Source of the DNA: JACPVF01 sp964502095
GTDB lineage: Bacteria > Chloroflexota > Anaerolineae > Anaerolineales > Villigracilaceae
Length of the DNA: 64,000 nt
Assembly: GCA_964502095.1 (NCBI GenBank)
Contig: CAZCUF010000001.1
Span: forward strand, 124,001-188,000
Direction: 5' to 3'
Shown: positions 34,800 to 43,723 of the stretch, piece by piece
Layout: the number at the start of each line of letters is the position of its first letter
How positions within the stretch are numbered: the stretch's first letter is position 1
Made by a program: the position numbers and the translations under genes
The notes under the pieces: model-generated
The model's input: the letters and a program-made list of their open reading frames with translations, nothing else
Database searches by the model: none
What the model was told of the DNA's origin: nothing

Positions 34800-37347
34800 T
34801 CGCATCTACCACTGCACCCAGTGAGGAGATCGCTTCCATCTCCTGATTTGCTCGCGTCTTTTTCATTTCAGGATTGGAACCCAGATCAATCAATAGTTGA
34901 CCCGCGCGGACTTTCGTCGTATGGGTTGCCGCGGGGTGAGAAAGGATCAGGGTCAGCCACCCGGTTACAGGTCCAGGATCGATGCACAGTTCGAGGGAGG
35001 CGAGTCCCGCGAGGGCTTCGAGCATCAGCGGCGCGGAGTGGATGTCACGCGCGAGGCGCAGGGAGTCCAGCAGAATCGTTTTGGCCTGGATGTTGTCGCC
35101 GAGGAGGCGATAAGTCTCGCCAAGATAGTTGAGAGTTTGGGCGATGTCCCAGCCTTTGAAATATTCACCAAAGATCTCGAGACTCTTTTCGAGGTGGCGT
35201 TTCGCTTCGTCGCATCGGCCCGCCGCGAGGGTTGCGAGACCAAGATAGCGGTAGGCCGTCCCCATGCCCCAGCGATTTTGCGTGCGCTCGCACAACGCGA
35301 TGCTTTCGTGCATGGCGGGGATGGCCTCATCTGCGCGTCCCAGCGCGATCTGCGTTTCAACGAGAAAGTTCAAACCCAGTGAAATGGAATGCGGGTCGCC
35401 GAGTTCGCGCCAGAGTGCAAGGCCCTCCAGCATTTGCTCGTAACCGTTTTCATAATCGCCGAGCAGACTTTCGACGTGGCCGATGTTGTAAATGCCGTAC
35501 GCGGCAAACCACGGATTGTTCGTCTCGCGCGCGTAGACCAGACCTTCTTCGATCAACTTTTTCGATTGAAGATATGCGCCGCTCAAGTGTCGGATGGAGC
35601 CGCTAAAGATCAATGCATCGGCGAGAAGCGCGTGTTCATTGACGGTGCGAAGGATGGCGATGGCCTGGTCGTACAGCTCGGTGGCGCGGGCAAAATCGCC
35701 CGACCGGAAACAGAGCAATCCCAGTTGCACAAGACCCGCGCCCAAAATCCTGTCCGTTTGTTTTTTGCGCGGCTTATCGCGCAGCGCCCGCACCAGCAAC
35801 TCCATCTGTTCGATGCCTTCGTGGATCAGGCTCGCGACTTCGTAATACCAGCCGAACGAACGGACAGCCTTTCCAACGGATTCGAATTTATCGTGTTCGA
35901 CGCCCCACATCCACGCGGCGCGCAGGTTGTCCAATTCGACGGTCAGTTCGCGCATGGATTCCTGCTGTGCCGCGCTCTTCAATTTCGTTTCATGCTCCGC
36001 CGCAAACTTCATATAGTATTCGCAGTGACGGGCGCAGGTCTCATCGCAACGCGCTGGATCGGCTTCGAGGTGTTCCGAAGCGTATTGACGAATCACTTCG
36101 TGCAGGTCGTAACGTCCCGCCTCGGTGCGCCTCATCAGGGACTTGGAGACGAGCGACGACAAAACGGGCAGGGTCGCCCCTGAAACATCCGCCGCCGCGT
36201 TGCGGTCGAAGCCGCTGTGGAAGATGGAGAGTCGGCTGAGGATGTCGCGCTCTTCGTCGGTGAGCAGGCGCCACGAGTGGTCGAAGGTGGCGCGCAGTGA
36301 ATGGTGACGCTCGGGCACGTTGCGCATGGACGTCGTCAGGAAATCAATGTTCGATTCGATCTCGCGCGCGATCTCCTCACAAGAGAGAACGCCCACCCAG
36401 GCCGCGGCCAGTTCGAGCGCGAGCGGAATCCCCTCCAGCAGGCGGCAGATGCGGAATAGGTGCGGCCTGTCTGCTTCGCTGAGTTGGAACCGCGCGCTTG
36501 TGCGCCGCGCCGCCTGCACGAACATGGCCGCCGCGCTGAATTGCTCGATGTCATCCGCCGCGTCGGGCGGGGGGATGATCAAGCCGCGCAGGTCGAACGT
36601 CCACTCGCCCTGCAAATTGAGGCGCTCGCGCGAGGTGCAGAGAATCCGCACGGTGGGGATGCGCTGGAGAATCTCCGCCACCAGGTCCGCGGCCGCGGGG
36701 GATTGCGCCAGCAGGTGTTCGAGGTTGTCCAGCACGAGCAGGGCGGAGTTGTGAATCGTGTGCGAGAGATGATCGAACAACTGCTCCTTCGGGTCGGATG
36801 GACCCGAGAAGGAAAACGCGAACGCGTCCGCGATGGCGGGGACGATGGATCCCGCCGAATTGACCGACGCCAACGGGACGAAATGCACGCCGTCGGGGAA
36901 GAGTCCGCGCTGGCGGGTGGCAAATTCGATGCCGAGCCGCGTCTTGCCGATCCCGCCTGGACCGATGAGGCTGATGAGGCGGCAATCGGCGTTTGCCAGC
37001 AGATGGCTGATCCCACCGAGTTCGTCATCACGCCCGATGATCGGCGTGGGCGGGATGGGCAGAGTCGTTTTGGGATGAGGAAAAGGGATCGGGAAAACGG
37101 AGGCCAGTCCAACGTCCGATTTGATGCGGCGTGCGACCTTCAGGAAAAGTTCGCGGTCGGCGGTCGGAATCTCCAGCGCGTCCGCGAGCAATTCCGCGAT
37201 CTGGGTCGAGGGGCGGCGCTCCTCCGATTCGATTTTTTCGATGGTGGCGAGCGAACATCCGACGCGGTCCGCCAACGCGCTCTGCGTGAGGTCGAGCGCT
37301 TTGCGGCGTTTCTTGAGCCAGAGACCGAAGGGCAGGTCTTCGTGCAT
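34786..37347 (-). CDS. XRE-HTH / STAND NTPase / TPR regulator (AfsR-like)
   Basis: An 853-aa signal-transduction protein. Residues about 9-65 are a Cro/CI-type HTH (LDLTQSALADRVGCSLATIEKIE). A NB-ARC/STAND NTPase domain follows: the PTPIIGRDDEL entry, Walker A GPGGIGKTRL (about 130), Walker B SALLVLDNLEHLL, then GIPLALELAAAW. From about 450 to the end there are TPR repeats. It is divergent from the MalT-like gene with a palindrome between them. Its -10 (TAAAAT) ends six bases before the ATG, so its mRNA should be leaderless. Target genes are unknown; the adjacent run of small membrane proteins is a candidate. Confidence 0.9.
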   Translation of the reverse strand: MHEDLPFGLWLKKRRKALDLTQSALADRVGCSLATIEKIESEERRPSTQIAELLADALEIPTADRELFLKVARRIKSDVGLASVFPIPFPHPKTTLPIPPTPIIGRDDELGGISHLLANADCRLISLIGPGGIGKTRLGIEFATRQRGLFPDGVHFVPLASVNSAGSIVPAIADAFAFSFSGPSDPKEQLFDHLSHTIHNSALLVLDNLEHLLAQSPAAADLVAEILQRIPTVRILCTSRERLNLQGEWTFDLRGLIIPPPDAADDIEQFSAAAMFVQAARRTSARFQLSEADRPHLFRICRLLEGIPLALELAAAWVGVLSCEEIAREIESNIDFLTTSMRNVPERHHSLRATFDHSWRLLTDEERDILSRLSIFHSGFDRNAAADVSGATLPVLSSLVSKSLMRRTEAGRYDLHEVIRQYASEHLEADPARCDETCARHCEYYMKFAAEHETKLKSAAQQESMRELTVELDNLRAAWMWGVEHDKFESVGKAVRSFGWYYEVASLIHEGIEQMELLVRALRDKPRKKQTDRILGAGLVQLGLLCFRSGDFARATELYDQAIAILRTVNEHALLADALIFSGSIRHLSGAYLQSKKLIEEGLVYARETNNPWFAAYGIYNIGHVESLLGDYENGYEQMLEGLALWRELGDPHSISLGLNFLVETQIALGRADEAIPAMHESIALCERTQNRWGMGTAYRYLGLATLAAGRCDEAKRHLEKSLEIFGEYFKGWDIAQTLNYLGETYRLLGDNIQAKTILLDSLRLARDIHSAPLMLEALAGLASLELCIDPGPVTGWLTLILSHPAATHTTKVRAGQLLIDLGSNPEMKKTRANQEMEAISSLGAVVDAIISG

Positions 37348-37353
37348 AAGAGT

Positions 37354-37359
37354 ATTTTA
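37354..37359 (-). promoter_or_regulatory. -10 of the STAND regulator, leaderless arrangement
   Basis: TAAAAT on the minus strand ends six bases before the ATG at 37347; no ribosome site precedes the start. Confidence 0.45.
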
Positions 37360-37391
37360 GTTGGTTTTTCGCTGAAGTGCTGTGATTTATC

Positions 37392-37404
37392 TTACAGTCT
37401 GTAA
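37392..37404. promoter_or_regulatory. Palindromic operator candidate TTACAG-T-CTGTAA
   Basis: A perfect 6+1+6 palindrome in the 83-bp space between the two divergent regulator genes. It lies upstream of the TATAAT of the MalT-like gene and behind the -10 of the STAND gene, well placed to control both. Confidence 0.55.
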
Positions 37405-37416
37405 TATGAGAAGTTG

Positions 37417-37422
37417 TATAAT
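37417..37422 (+). promoter_or_regulatory. -10 of the MalT-like regulator, leaderless arrangement
   Basis: A perfect TATAAT that ends eight bases before the ATG at 37431, with no ribosome site, so transcription should start at or next to the start codon. Confidence 0.55.
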
Positions 37423-37430
37423 CGCCTCAC

Positions 37431-40097
37431 ATGACTTCCCCGCCCCTGATCGCAACCAAATTCCACATCCCGCCCGCGCGGACGGATCTCATCGCGCGCC
37501 CGCGCCTGCGCGCCATGCTGGAGGCGGGTTCGCGCGGGGCGTTGACTCTCGTCTCCGCGCCGCCTGGGTTTGGAAAAAGCGTTCTCGTCGCGGATTGGAT
37601 TCACTCGCGCACTGATCCGTGCCCTGCGTGGCTCTCCCTCGATGAAAGCGACGACCAGCCTGCCCTGTTCTGGCGTTATTTCCTCACTGCATTGCAGGGA
37701 CGCAGCGCGGGACTCGGTGAGACCGCGCAAGCGATGTTGACGGCACCACAGCCGCCCGAACTTGAAACGATTCTCGCCACGCTCCTCAACGAACTTGCGG
37801 CGATGGACGACTCGCTGACGCTGGTCATTGACGATTACCATCTGGTTCAATCCCCCGAAATTCACGACAGCCTGAATTTTCTGCTCGACCACCAGCCTGC
37901 AAATTTTCATTTGATGTTGCTGACGCGCGAAGACCCGCCGCTGAATCTCGCCCGCCGCCGCGCCCGCAGGCAAATGGTCGAGATCCGCGCGTCCGATTTG
38001 CGCTTCGACAACAACGAATCCGCCGCGTTCCTCAACGCCACGATGGGATTGACCCTCACGCCCGAACAAATCACTGCGCTCGAACGCCGCACCGAGGGCT
38101 GGATCGTCGGTCTGCAGATGGCGGCGTTATCCATGCGCGGGAGCGACCCGCAGGCGTTCTTCGATTCGTTCACAGGCGACGATCGCTATATTGCCGATTA
38201 TTTGATCGAGGAAGTACTCGATCACCAGTCCGAGCCCGTGCGCGACTTTTTGCTCCGCACGTCAATTCTCGAAAAGCTATCCGCACCACTGTGCGAAGCA
38301 GTGTTGGGGCAGACGCCCATCGAACTTGCCGAACTGGATCGTTCCAACCTGTTCCTCATTCCGCTCGACAATACGCGCGTCTGGTATCGCTACCACCATC
38401 TCTTTGCCGAACTGTTGCGACAATGCTTGCGCGACGCGGCATCAGCGGAGGAAATCTCTGGGTTGTACCGCGCCGCCAGCGGGTGGTGCGAAGCGAACGG
38501 CGACGTCCACGCGGCGATCCGCTATGCGCGCCACATCCCCGATGATGTGCGCGCGGCGCATCTGCTTCAAACACATGCGGGGCTTTTCTTCTATCACAAC
38601 GAACTCGTGCAGTTGACAGACTACGCGCGCACATTGCCCGCGTCCCTGCTGGAAAAGAATCCGCGCCTGTGCATGGCCGCGGTCTGGGCGATGATCGGCA
38701 CGCGCCAGCCTGCCGATTTCCTGCTGGCGCACATTGAACGGCACTTCGGCATGCCCGCCGAGGCCGCGCTCACCGACGACTTACTCGACGATGCCCGCCG
38801 CGCTGCCCTGCTTGAGGTCCTCATCACACGCCAGCAAGCAGTGTTCGAAAACCCCAGTGTCCGCTCGCGCGAACGGTTGCTCGCCTTGCAAACGCGTCTC
38901 GCACAATTGCCCGACGATCTGCCTTGCCTGTTCAACACCGTTGGGTCGCTTCGTCCCGTGATCGTGTATGGTCTCGGCTTTGACGCGGCGCACGCGGGCG
39001 ACGTGCGGCTCGCCGCACAATATCTCGAAGAAGCCATAGCGCTCTCGCGCCAAAACAACAACAAACACCTTGTGCAAATCTCTGCCGCGCTGCTCGCCAG
39101 TGTGCAACTCGCGCAAGGTCAACTCCGTGCCGCGCACCGCACGCACACGCAGGCGCTCTCCGAATCGTCGCAGGGCATCTCGCCGTACGCGGCACAGGCC
39201 CACGCAGGGTTGGGAGAAATTTTCTACGGGTGGGGGGAACTCGAAAAAGCGGAACATCATTTTCAAATCGGATTGTCTATGGCCCGCGTTTGGAATCAAT
39301 GGGACGCGCTCTTCACCATCATCACGGGTCTCGCGCGGATCTCCAAGCGGCGCGGTGATTCCCAAACCGCGCTCTCCCTGTTGGATGACTTCCGCCCGCA
39401 GAACGAATCCTTGCTGATCCAGACTCAAGCCCTGCGACTCGCGTGGACGGGTGACTCCGCTTCCTCCCTGACCTGGCTCGGGTCGCGCGATCTGACGGCT
39501 TCATCTACGCCGACATCTTTCAACGAGTCGTTGCTGCTCGATGTGACGCGCATATTCATTTCCGTCAACCACATGGACGACGCGTTGACGTTGGCGAAGA
39601 AGGTCCTCGAATCGGCGAAACACAGCGGGCGGAATCATTACGTCATTCAAGCAGACATCCTGCTCTCGAAAGTCTTCGCCGCACAGGGAAAGCCCCCCGA
39701 CGCGTTGGCTCACCTCACCGAAGCCCTGCAACTCGCCGAGCCAGAAAAATATCTGTCGGTGTTCGTGGATGAGGGCGACACTGTCCGCGCGTTGCTGGCG
39801 AAGATGACGGGGAATCCATCCGCCGCGCGTGCCTTGGCGGGATTCGCTTCAGGCGTGGATTCTGCCGATAGGCCAGAACCCGCTTCGGGGTCGTTCGAAG
39901 CGTTGAGCGAACGCGAGCGCGAAGTCCTGCATCTTGTCGCGGAGGGGTGTTCCAATCAAGACATCGCCTCCCGTCTTGTCATCTCGATCACGACCGTGAA
40001 AACACACGTGGGGAATATTTTCAATAAATTGGGCGTGACCAGCCGCACGCAAGCCATCGCGCGCGCCGAGTCGCTGGGACTACTACCCCGCCGCTAG
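37431..40097 (+). CDS. MalT-like LuxR-family ATP-dependent regulator
   Basis: An 888-aa regulator of the MalT/LAL type: the N-terminal ATKFHIPPARTDLIARPRL, Walker A APPGFGKSVLVADWI (about residue 44), Walker B LTLVIDDYHLV, the GWIVGLQMAALSM block, helical repeats through the middle, and a C-terminal LuxR HTH (about 822-885: LSEREREVLHLVAEGCSNQDIASRLVIS in motif form). Family members bind ATP and a small ligand, multimerise and activate promoters with direct repeats. The following small genes are on the same strand, so local activation is plausible. Confidence 0.92.
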   Translation: MTSPPLIATKFHIPPARTDLIARPRLRAMLEAGSRGALTLVSAPPGFGKSVLVADWIHSRTDPCPAWLSLDESDDQPALFWRYFLTALQGRSAGLGETAQAMLTAPQPPELETILATLLNELAAMDDSLTLVIDDYHLVQSPEIHDSLNFLLDHQPANFHLMLLTREDPPLNLARRRARRQMVEIRASDLRFDNNESAAFLNATMGLTLTPEQITALERRTEGWIVGLQMAALSMRGSDPQAFFDSFTGDDRYIADYLIEEVLDHQSEPVRDFLLRTSILEKLSAPLCEAVLGQTPIELAELDRSNLFLIPLDNTRVWYRYHHLFAELLRQCLRDAASAEEISGLYRAASGWCEANGDVHAAIRYARHIPDDVRAAHLLQTHAGLFFYHNELVQLTDYARTLPASLLEKNPRLCMAAVWAMIGTRQPADFLLAHIERHFGMPAEAALTDDLLDDARRAALLEVLITRQQAVFENPSVRSRERLLALQTRLAQLPDDLPCLFNTVGSLRPVIVYGLGFDAAHAGDVRLAAQYLEEAIALSRQNNNKHLVQISAALLASVQLAQGQLRAAHRTHTQALSESSQGISPYAAQAHAGLGEIFYGWGELEKAEHHFQIGLSMARVWNQWDALFTIITGLARISKRRGDSQTALSLLDDFRPQNESLLIQTQALRLAWTGDSASSLTWLGSRDLTASSTPTSFNESLLLDVTRIFISVNHMDDALTLAKKVLESAKHSGRNHYVIQADILLSKVFAAQGKPPDALAHLTEALQLAEPEKYLSVFVDEGDTVRALLAKMTGNPSAARALAGFASGVDSADRPEPASGSFEALSEREREVLHLVAEGCSNQDIASRLVISITTVKTHVGNIFNKLGVTSRTQAIARAESLGLLPRR

Positions 40098-40098
40098 C

Positions 40099-40152
40099 AA
40101 TCCTACCTGCAAATCCTACTTTTTGACGAAGCCGCTTTTGAATGAAGCGGCT
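40099..40152 (+). promoter_or_regulatory. Direct repeats and hairpin upstream of the small-gene run
   Basis: AATCCTAC occurs at 40099-40106 and 40112-40119, a 13-bp period that could be an activator site. An 8-bp stem AGCCGCTT/AAGCGGCT (40130-40152) follows, and then TATATT (40152-40157) ends eight bases before the next ATG. The arrangement fits an activated, leaderless promoter. Confidence 0.4.
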
Positions 40153-40165
40153 ATATTGCGTTCGT

Positions 40166-40423
40166 ATGAACACGAAACCGCTCTCACCTCACGAACCCGC
40201 CCGCTACCGTCTGCAACTGCAAGGACGCCTCTCCGCCGATTGGAGCGACTGGCTGACCGATGTTGAAATTGCAGATGAAGGCGACGGGCAACTTGCCGTC
40301 ACCACCATCACTGGAACCGTGCGCGACCAGGCAGGCTTGTTTGGCCTGCTGAGTTACATCCGCGACCTGGGCGCGCCGCTGATCGCCGTGGAGTGGATTC
40401 AAGTAGAAAGGAGAAAACCATGA
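40166..40423 (+). CDS. Small soluble protein of unknown function next to the LuxR regulator
   Basis: An 85-aa acidic protein with a beta-rich pattern (YRLQLQGRLSADWSDWL, LAVTTITGTVRDQAGLFGLL). I do not recognise a named family; such small proteins accompany MalT-like regulators in Anaerolineae, as far as I recall. The start at 40166 is set by the TATATT eight bases upstream; the frame is open eight codons further left. It is coupled to the next gene by ATGA. Confidence 0.7.
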   Translation: MNTKPLSPHEPARYRLQLQGRLSADWSDWLTDVEIADEGDGQLAVTTITGTVRDQAGLFGLLSYIRDLGAPLIAVEWIQVERRKP

Positions 40424-40593
40424 ACAAAAAAATCGTCAAAATCGCGTTGAAAGGCATTGCACTCGCAATGGGCGTTGCCGTCATTGTGATGAGCACTCTC
40501 AAAACGCTGGACGTCAAATCGGGCGTTTCCATGCTCGGCATGGGACTCGCCGCGCTGGCGCTGGCGAATTTCCAAGACCACCGCGCCGCATAG
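40420..40593 (+). CDS. Small one- to two-TM membrane peptide
   Basis: A 57-aa protein, mostly hydrophobic between basic ends (MNKKIVKIALKGIALAMGVAV...LGMGLAALALANFQDHRAA). GAAAGGAG lies seven bases before the ATG, which overlaps the preceding stop. Function is unknown. Confidence 0.65.
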   Translation: MNKKIVKIALKGIALAMGVAVIVMSTLKTLDVKSGVSMLGMGLAALALANFQDHRAA

Positions 40594-40626
40594 AAATCAA
40601 ATCGAACGTATGTAAAAGGAAAACAC

Positions 40627-41562
40627 ATGAAAACCCTATCGCTCGAATCCACCCCGTCCGTGAACGCCTTCTCGTTCAAATCCGCGCTTGCCCTGTTTGG
40701 ACAATTCGCCGGTGCGACGGTGGCATACATCGTCAGCCTGGCGATCGCGGGCGCGCTCCTGCCCATGCCGCAATCCATTTTGGAAAGGACCCCCGAAGTG
40801 GGGATGATGTCCCTGCCTGCCGCTATGCTTTTCAACGGCGCGGTCAACACGGTCATCCTGCTTTGGGTGGCGCGATGCTCATCGCTGAAAGGCTTCGCGC
40901 TGGCGGGACAGTTATTCCTCGTTTCGTTCCTGACGCAATCCTTCCAGACACAGATCGAAACGGGTTACTTTCTGTCCGCCTTCCCGCTGCTGAACGGCAA
41001 TTTCGAAGTCTATCGCCTCATGCTGCGCGGCGCGATCACATCTGGGATCTTCATCTTGCTGGTCGCACTTTTCATCGGCGGATTCTCCCGCAAACCGCGC
41101 GAAGCCGCGACATTCACCGTCCATGCGGACCAGTTTCTCAAGGCGGGCGCGTGGCTGGCAATCGTGTACGTCGCCCTCTATATGCTGTTCGGCTATTTTG
41201 TCGCCTGGCAGTCGCAGACCCTGCGCGTCTTCTACGGGGGTCCCGCCGAATTGAATTCTCTTTTGAATCAGTGGTCAACAGCGTTGATGAACATGCCCGA
41301 ACTACCCTTCTTTCAATACGCCCGCGGCTTTCTCTGGATCGTCTGCCTGATTCCGCTCTTCAAAAGTTTCACTGGCGGACGCGTCGAACTCGTCATCCTC
41401 TCCGCGCTCGTTCTCGGACTTTTGCCCACCACTGGGCTGGCTTTTCCCAATCCGCTCATGCCTGCGGAAGTGAGCCTGTACCACTTTTGGGAAGTGTCCA
41501 TCTCCACGGGAATCTTCGGCGCGTTGTGCGCGTGGTTCGTGCCGAGCCGTTTGAGTCAGTAA
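40627..41562 (+). CDS. Polytopic membrane protein of unknown function
   Basis: A 311-aa protein with about seven to eight membrane segments and no recognisable catalytic motif. A Lys/Arg-poor exterior and a Phe/Trp-rich fourth segment are the only peculiarities. It follows the small peptide gene at 33 bp, with AAGGAAA before the ATG. It is similar in length and style to the next gene, so the two may be distant paralogues or partners. Confidence 0.7.
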   Translation: MKTLSLESTPSVNAFSFKSALALFGQFAGATVAYIVSLAIAGALLPMPQSILERTPEVGMMSLPAAMLFNGAVNTVILLWVARCSSLKGFALAGQLFLVSFLTQSFQTQIETGYFLSAFPLLNGNFEVYRLMLRGAITSGIFILLVALFIGGFSRKPREAATFTVHADQFLKAGAWLAIVYVALYMLFGYFVAWQSQTLRVFYGGPAELNSLLNQWSTALMNMPELPFFQYARGFLWIVCLIPLFKSFTGGRVELVILSALVLGLLPTTGLAFPNPLMPAEVSLYHFWEVSISTGIFGALCAWFVPSRLSQ

Positions 41563-41590
41563 CTTTTCCTTACGCCAAAGGAGAATAAAA

Positions 41591-42439
41591 ATGAAAACCG
41601 TCTTCCAGACCTTCTTGAAAAGCCTGCTCGTCGGCGCGACGTTCGTGATCGCGATCGTCGTCGGCGGCATGATCGTGACCATGCTGGGTCTGACACGCCC
41701 TGAAGCGGAGAATCCCACTGCAAAATTGATGTGGTTCTTCGTCGGCGGTGTGATCGCGGGATTGAGTCTTGGCTTCGTCGTGCATTCCATCCCCGCCTCG
41801 CGCACGCGTCACTTCGTGGTGTGGGGAAGCCTGATCCTCTTCAACATGGCCTCCGTCATCGTCGAAGGCTATTTCTTCGCCCCTGCCTTGATCGGCGACG
41901 CGCTCCCTGCCCTGCTCTTCCAGCAACTGTTGGTCGCCCTCGCGGTTGGCTGGGTGATCACGATGCTCTTCGCTTCCAGGGAATCCGCCACGCCCGTCCC
42001 GCCTATGATGCGTTCCATCCCCTCGTGGATCTGGCGCTTTGCAGTTGCCGCGCTCGCGTACGTGATCTTCTATTTCGTCTTCGGTTCGCTCAACTACATG
42101 CTGGTCACCAAGCCGTATTACGCAAGCCACGCGGGCGGATTGGACGTTCCGCCTGTGCAGGTGACTCTCATCGCCGAAGTTGTGCGCGGCGCGCTGATCG
42201 CTCTGTCCGTGCTTCCGTTCTTGCTCACCGCACCTGCGAACAAAAAACGCCTCGGCGCGTGGACGGGGTTCCTGCTCTTCGCCATCGGCGGACTCGTCCC
42301 TCTCACCTTGCAAGTCGGCGCGCTTCCGACTTTCCTGCTCGTCGCCAGCGCCTGGGAGATTTTTGCCCAGAACTTCACCATGGGCTGGGTTCTGACGCGG
42401 CTGCTGGGAAGAACTGTTGACCGAAACAAAGCGAATTGA
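41591..42439 (+). CDS. Polytopic membrane protein of unknown function
   Basis: A 282-aa protein with about eight membrane segments and AAGGAGAA before the ATG. Residues 1-30 form a clean first segment. No enzymatic motif is visible. It overlaps by a few bases the open frame of the acetyltransferase that follows, whose real start is further right. Confidence 0.7.
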   Translation: MKTVFQTFLKSLLVGATFVIAIVVGGMIVTMLGLTRPEAENPTAKLMWFFVGGVIAGLSLGFVVHSIPASRTRHFVVWGSLILFNMASVIVEGYFFAPALIGDALPALLFQQLLVALAVGWVITMLFASRESATPVPPMMRSIPSWIWRFAVAALAYVIFYFVFGSLNYMLVTKPYYASHAGGLDVPPVQVTLIAEVVRGALIALSVLPFLLTAPANKKRLGAWTGFLLFAIGGLVPLTLQVGALPTFLLVASAWEIFAQNFTMGWVLTRLLGRTVDRNKAN

Positions 42440-42468
42440 TCCCGATCAAGAACACAAGGAGTTTTCGC

Positions 42469-43017
42469 ATGCAAAATGAACAAACCAATCAACCGATGGA
42501 ACTATCATCACTTTTCATTCTCGAAACGGAGCGTCTGACTCTGAGACGGCAAACGATGGAGGATGTGCCATTCCTGATCGACCTATGGAGCGACCCCGAA
42601 GTCACGCGGCATGTCGGAGGTCCGCGTGAACGGGAGTGGCTGAGAGAGGCGTTCGAAGATACGGCGCGGAATCCGTTCGCTGAGAAGTATGACCTGTGGG
42701 TGACCGTCGAAAAGGAAAGCGGCGAGCCGATCGGCCATTGCGGCTTCGTAGACAAGGAAGTGGAGGGCAGGGCGGAATTTGACCTGTGCTACTTCTTTGC
42801 GAAGTTTGCATGGGGCAGGGGCTACGCCACCGAGATCGGCAGGGCGCTCGTGTACCACGCCCAACACGGACTCGGTCTGAAGCGAATCATCGCGTTGATC
42901 GATCCTGCCAATAATGGCTCACGCCGTGTGGCGGAAAAAGTGGGCATGAAACTCGAACGCGAGATCGTGCGCCCAGGCGACGCTCCGCGCACACTATACG
43001 CGCTTGAATTCGAATAG
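42469..43017 (+). CDS. GNAT-family N-acetyltransferase (RimJ/RimL type)
   Basis: A 182-aa acetyltransferase: LETERLTLRRQTMEDVPFLIDLW at the start, IGHCGFVDKEVEGRAEFDLCYFF in the beta sheet, then the acetyl-CoA loop KFAWGRGYATEIGRALVYH and the family-typical IIALIDPANNGSRRVAEKVGMK. Substrate is unknown. The ATG at 42469 has AAGGAG ten bases upstream; the longer frame overlaps the preceding gene. Confidence 0.88.
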   Translation: MQNEQTNQPMELSSLFILETERLTLRRQTMEDVPFLIDLWSDPEVTRHVGGPREREWLREAFEDTARNPFAEKYDLWVTVEKESGEPIGHCGFVDKEVEGRAEFDLCYFFAKFAWGRGYATEIGRALVYHAQHGLGLKRIIALIDPANNGSRRVAEKVGMKLEREIVRPGDAPRTLYALEFE

Positions 43018-43065
43018 TGGAAATGCTCCAACGGGAGCAGTGAAAAAATTGCCAAAGGAGAAAAA

Positions 43066-43590
43066 ATGAACATCCTGTATAACCTTTACTTCATCCTTGT
43101 CCTGCGTGTCCTGCACATTGGCGGCGGGATCATGTGGGTGGGGAGCGCGGCGCTCTACCTGCTGTTGCTCGTCCCTGCCGCGCGTGCGACTCAACCCGCT
43201 GGGCAGAAGTTCCTGCAAACGCTGGGGCCGCGACTCGGCGCGACGCTGGGGATTGTCACGACCATCACCGTGTTGTCAGGTGCATTGCTGTACGCGCGCT
43301 TCTTTGCGGGCGGAATCAGTTTCATCTGGACGACAGGCGCTGGTCTTGGGTTTACCGTCGGCGCGGTGGCGGCCCTGGGTTCGTACATTCTCGGTTCGAC
43401 TTACTTCGGGAAAATGCAGGGCAAGATCGCCAAACTGGGATCCGAGATGGAGTCCGCGCAGAGCGCGCCGAACCCAGCCCAGGTCCAGGAGATGAACCGC
43501 TTGCAGTCGTCGTTGATGAAAGCCTATCAGGTTGACTTCGTCCTGCTGGTGGTCGCCATGCTGGCAATGGCAGTCGCAAGGTATTTGTAG
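43066..43590 (+). CDS. Membrane protein, paralogue 1 of a duplicated pair
   Basis: A 174-aa protein with four membrane segments and a short coiled charged stretch before the last one (GKIAKLGSEMESAQSA). It is clearly paralogous, at about 80 percent identity by eye, to the protein at 46834-47358, of identical length. The N-terminal LRVLHIGGGIMWVGSAALYLL, with a His in the first segment, resembles the CopD/DUF2269-like membrane family; heme or metal binding is possible but unproven. AAAGGAG precedes the ATG. Confidence 0.75.
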   Translation: MNILYNLYFILVLRVLHIGGGIMWVGSAALYLLLLVPAARATQPAGQKFLQTLGPRLGATLGIVTTITVLSGALLYARFFAGGISFIWTTGAGLGFTVGAVAALGSYILGSTYFGKMQGKIAKLGSEMESAQSAPNPAQVQEMNRLQSSLMKAYQVDFVLLVVAMLAMAVARYL

Positions 43591-43604
43591 GTCTGGCCGA
43601 TGCA

Positions 43605-43638
43605 CAGGCGGCAGGCGCTTTGAGGCGTCTGCCGCCTG
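43605..43638 (+). terminator. Hairpin after paralogue 1
   Basis: CAGGCGGCAG (43605-43614) and CTGCCGCCTG (43629-43638) form a perfect 10-bp stem 14 bases after the stop, followed by CTAATTTGT. The T run is poor, so termination strength is uncertain. Confidence 0.6.
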
Positions 43639-43640
43639 CT

Positions 43641-43710
43641 AATTTGTACGGATTTTTGTACGGGATATTCAGACCAAAAGGAGGGGGAAGCGCGCTTTAA
43701 TGCGAGCATT
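43641..43710 (+). promoter_or_regulatory. Duplicated promoter block, copy 1
   Basis: It begins AATTTGTACGGATTTTTGTA and contains GACCAA (43672-43677), an 18-bp spacer and TTTAAT (43696-43701). The same order, spacing and flanks recur at 46735-46806. TTTGTACGG is present twice here, 11 bp apart. Confidence 0.55.
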
Positions 43711-43723
43711 GCAAGGAGACACC

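Noticed and set aside
33734..34846. 370-codon plus-strand frame overlapping the TDT gene
   Set aside because: Arg/His/Pro-rich out-of-frame shadow; the overlapping frame gives a clear membrane transporter.
41570..42313. 247-codon minus-strand frame opposite the 282-aa membrane protein
   Set aside because: Highly charged, repetitive Glu/Arg/His composition typical of the antisense of a membrane-protein gene.
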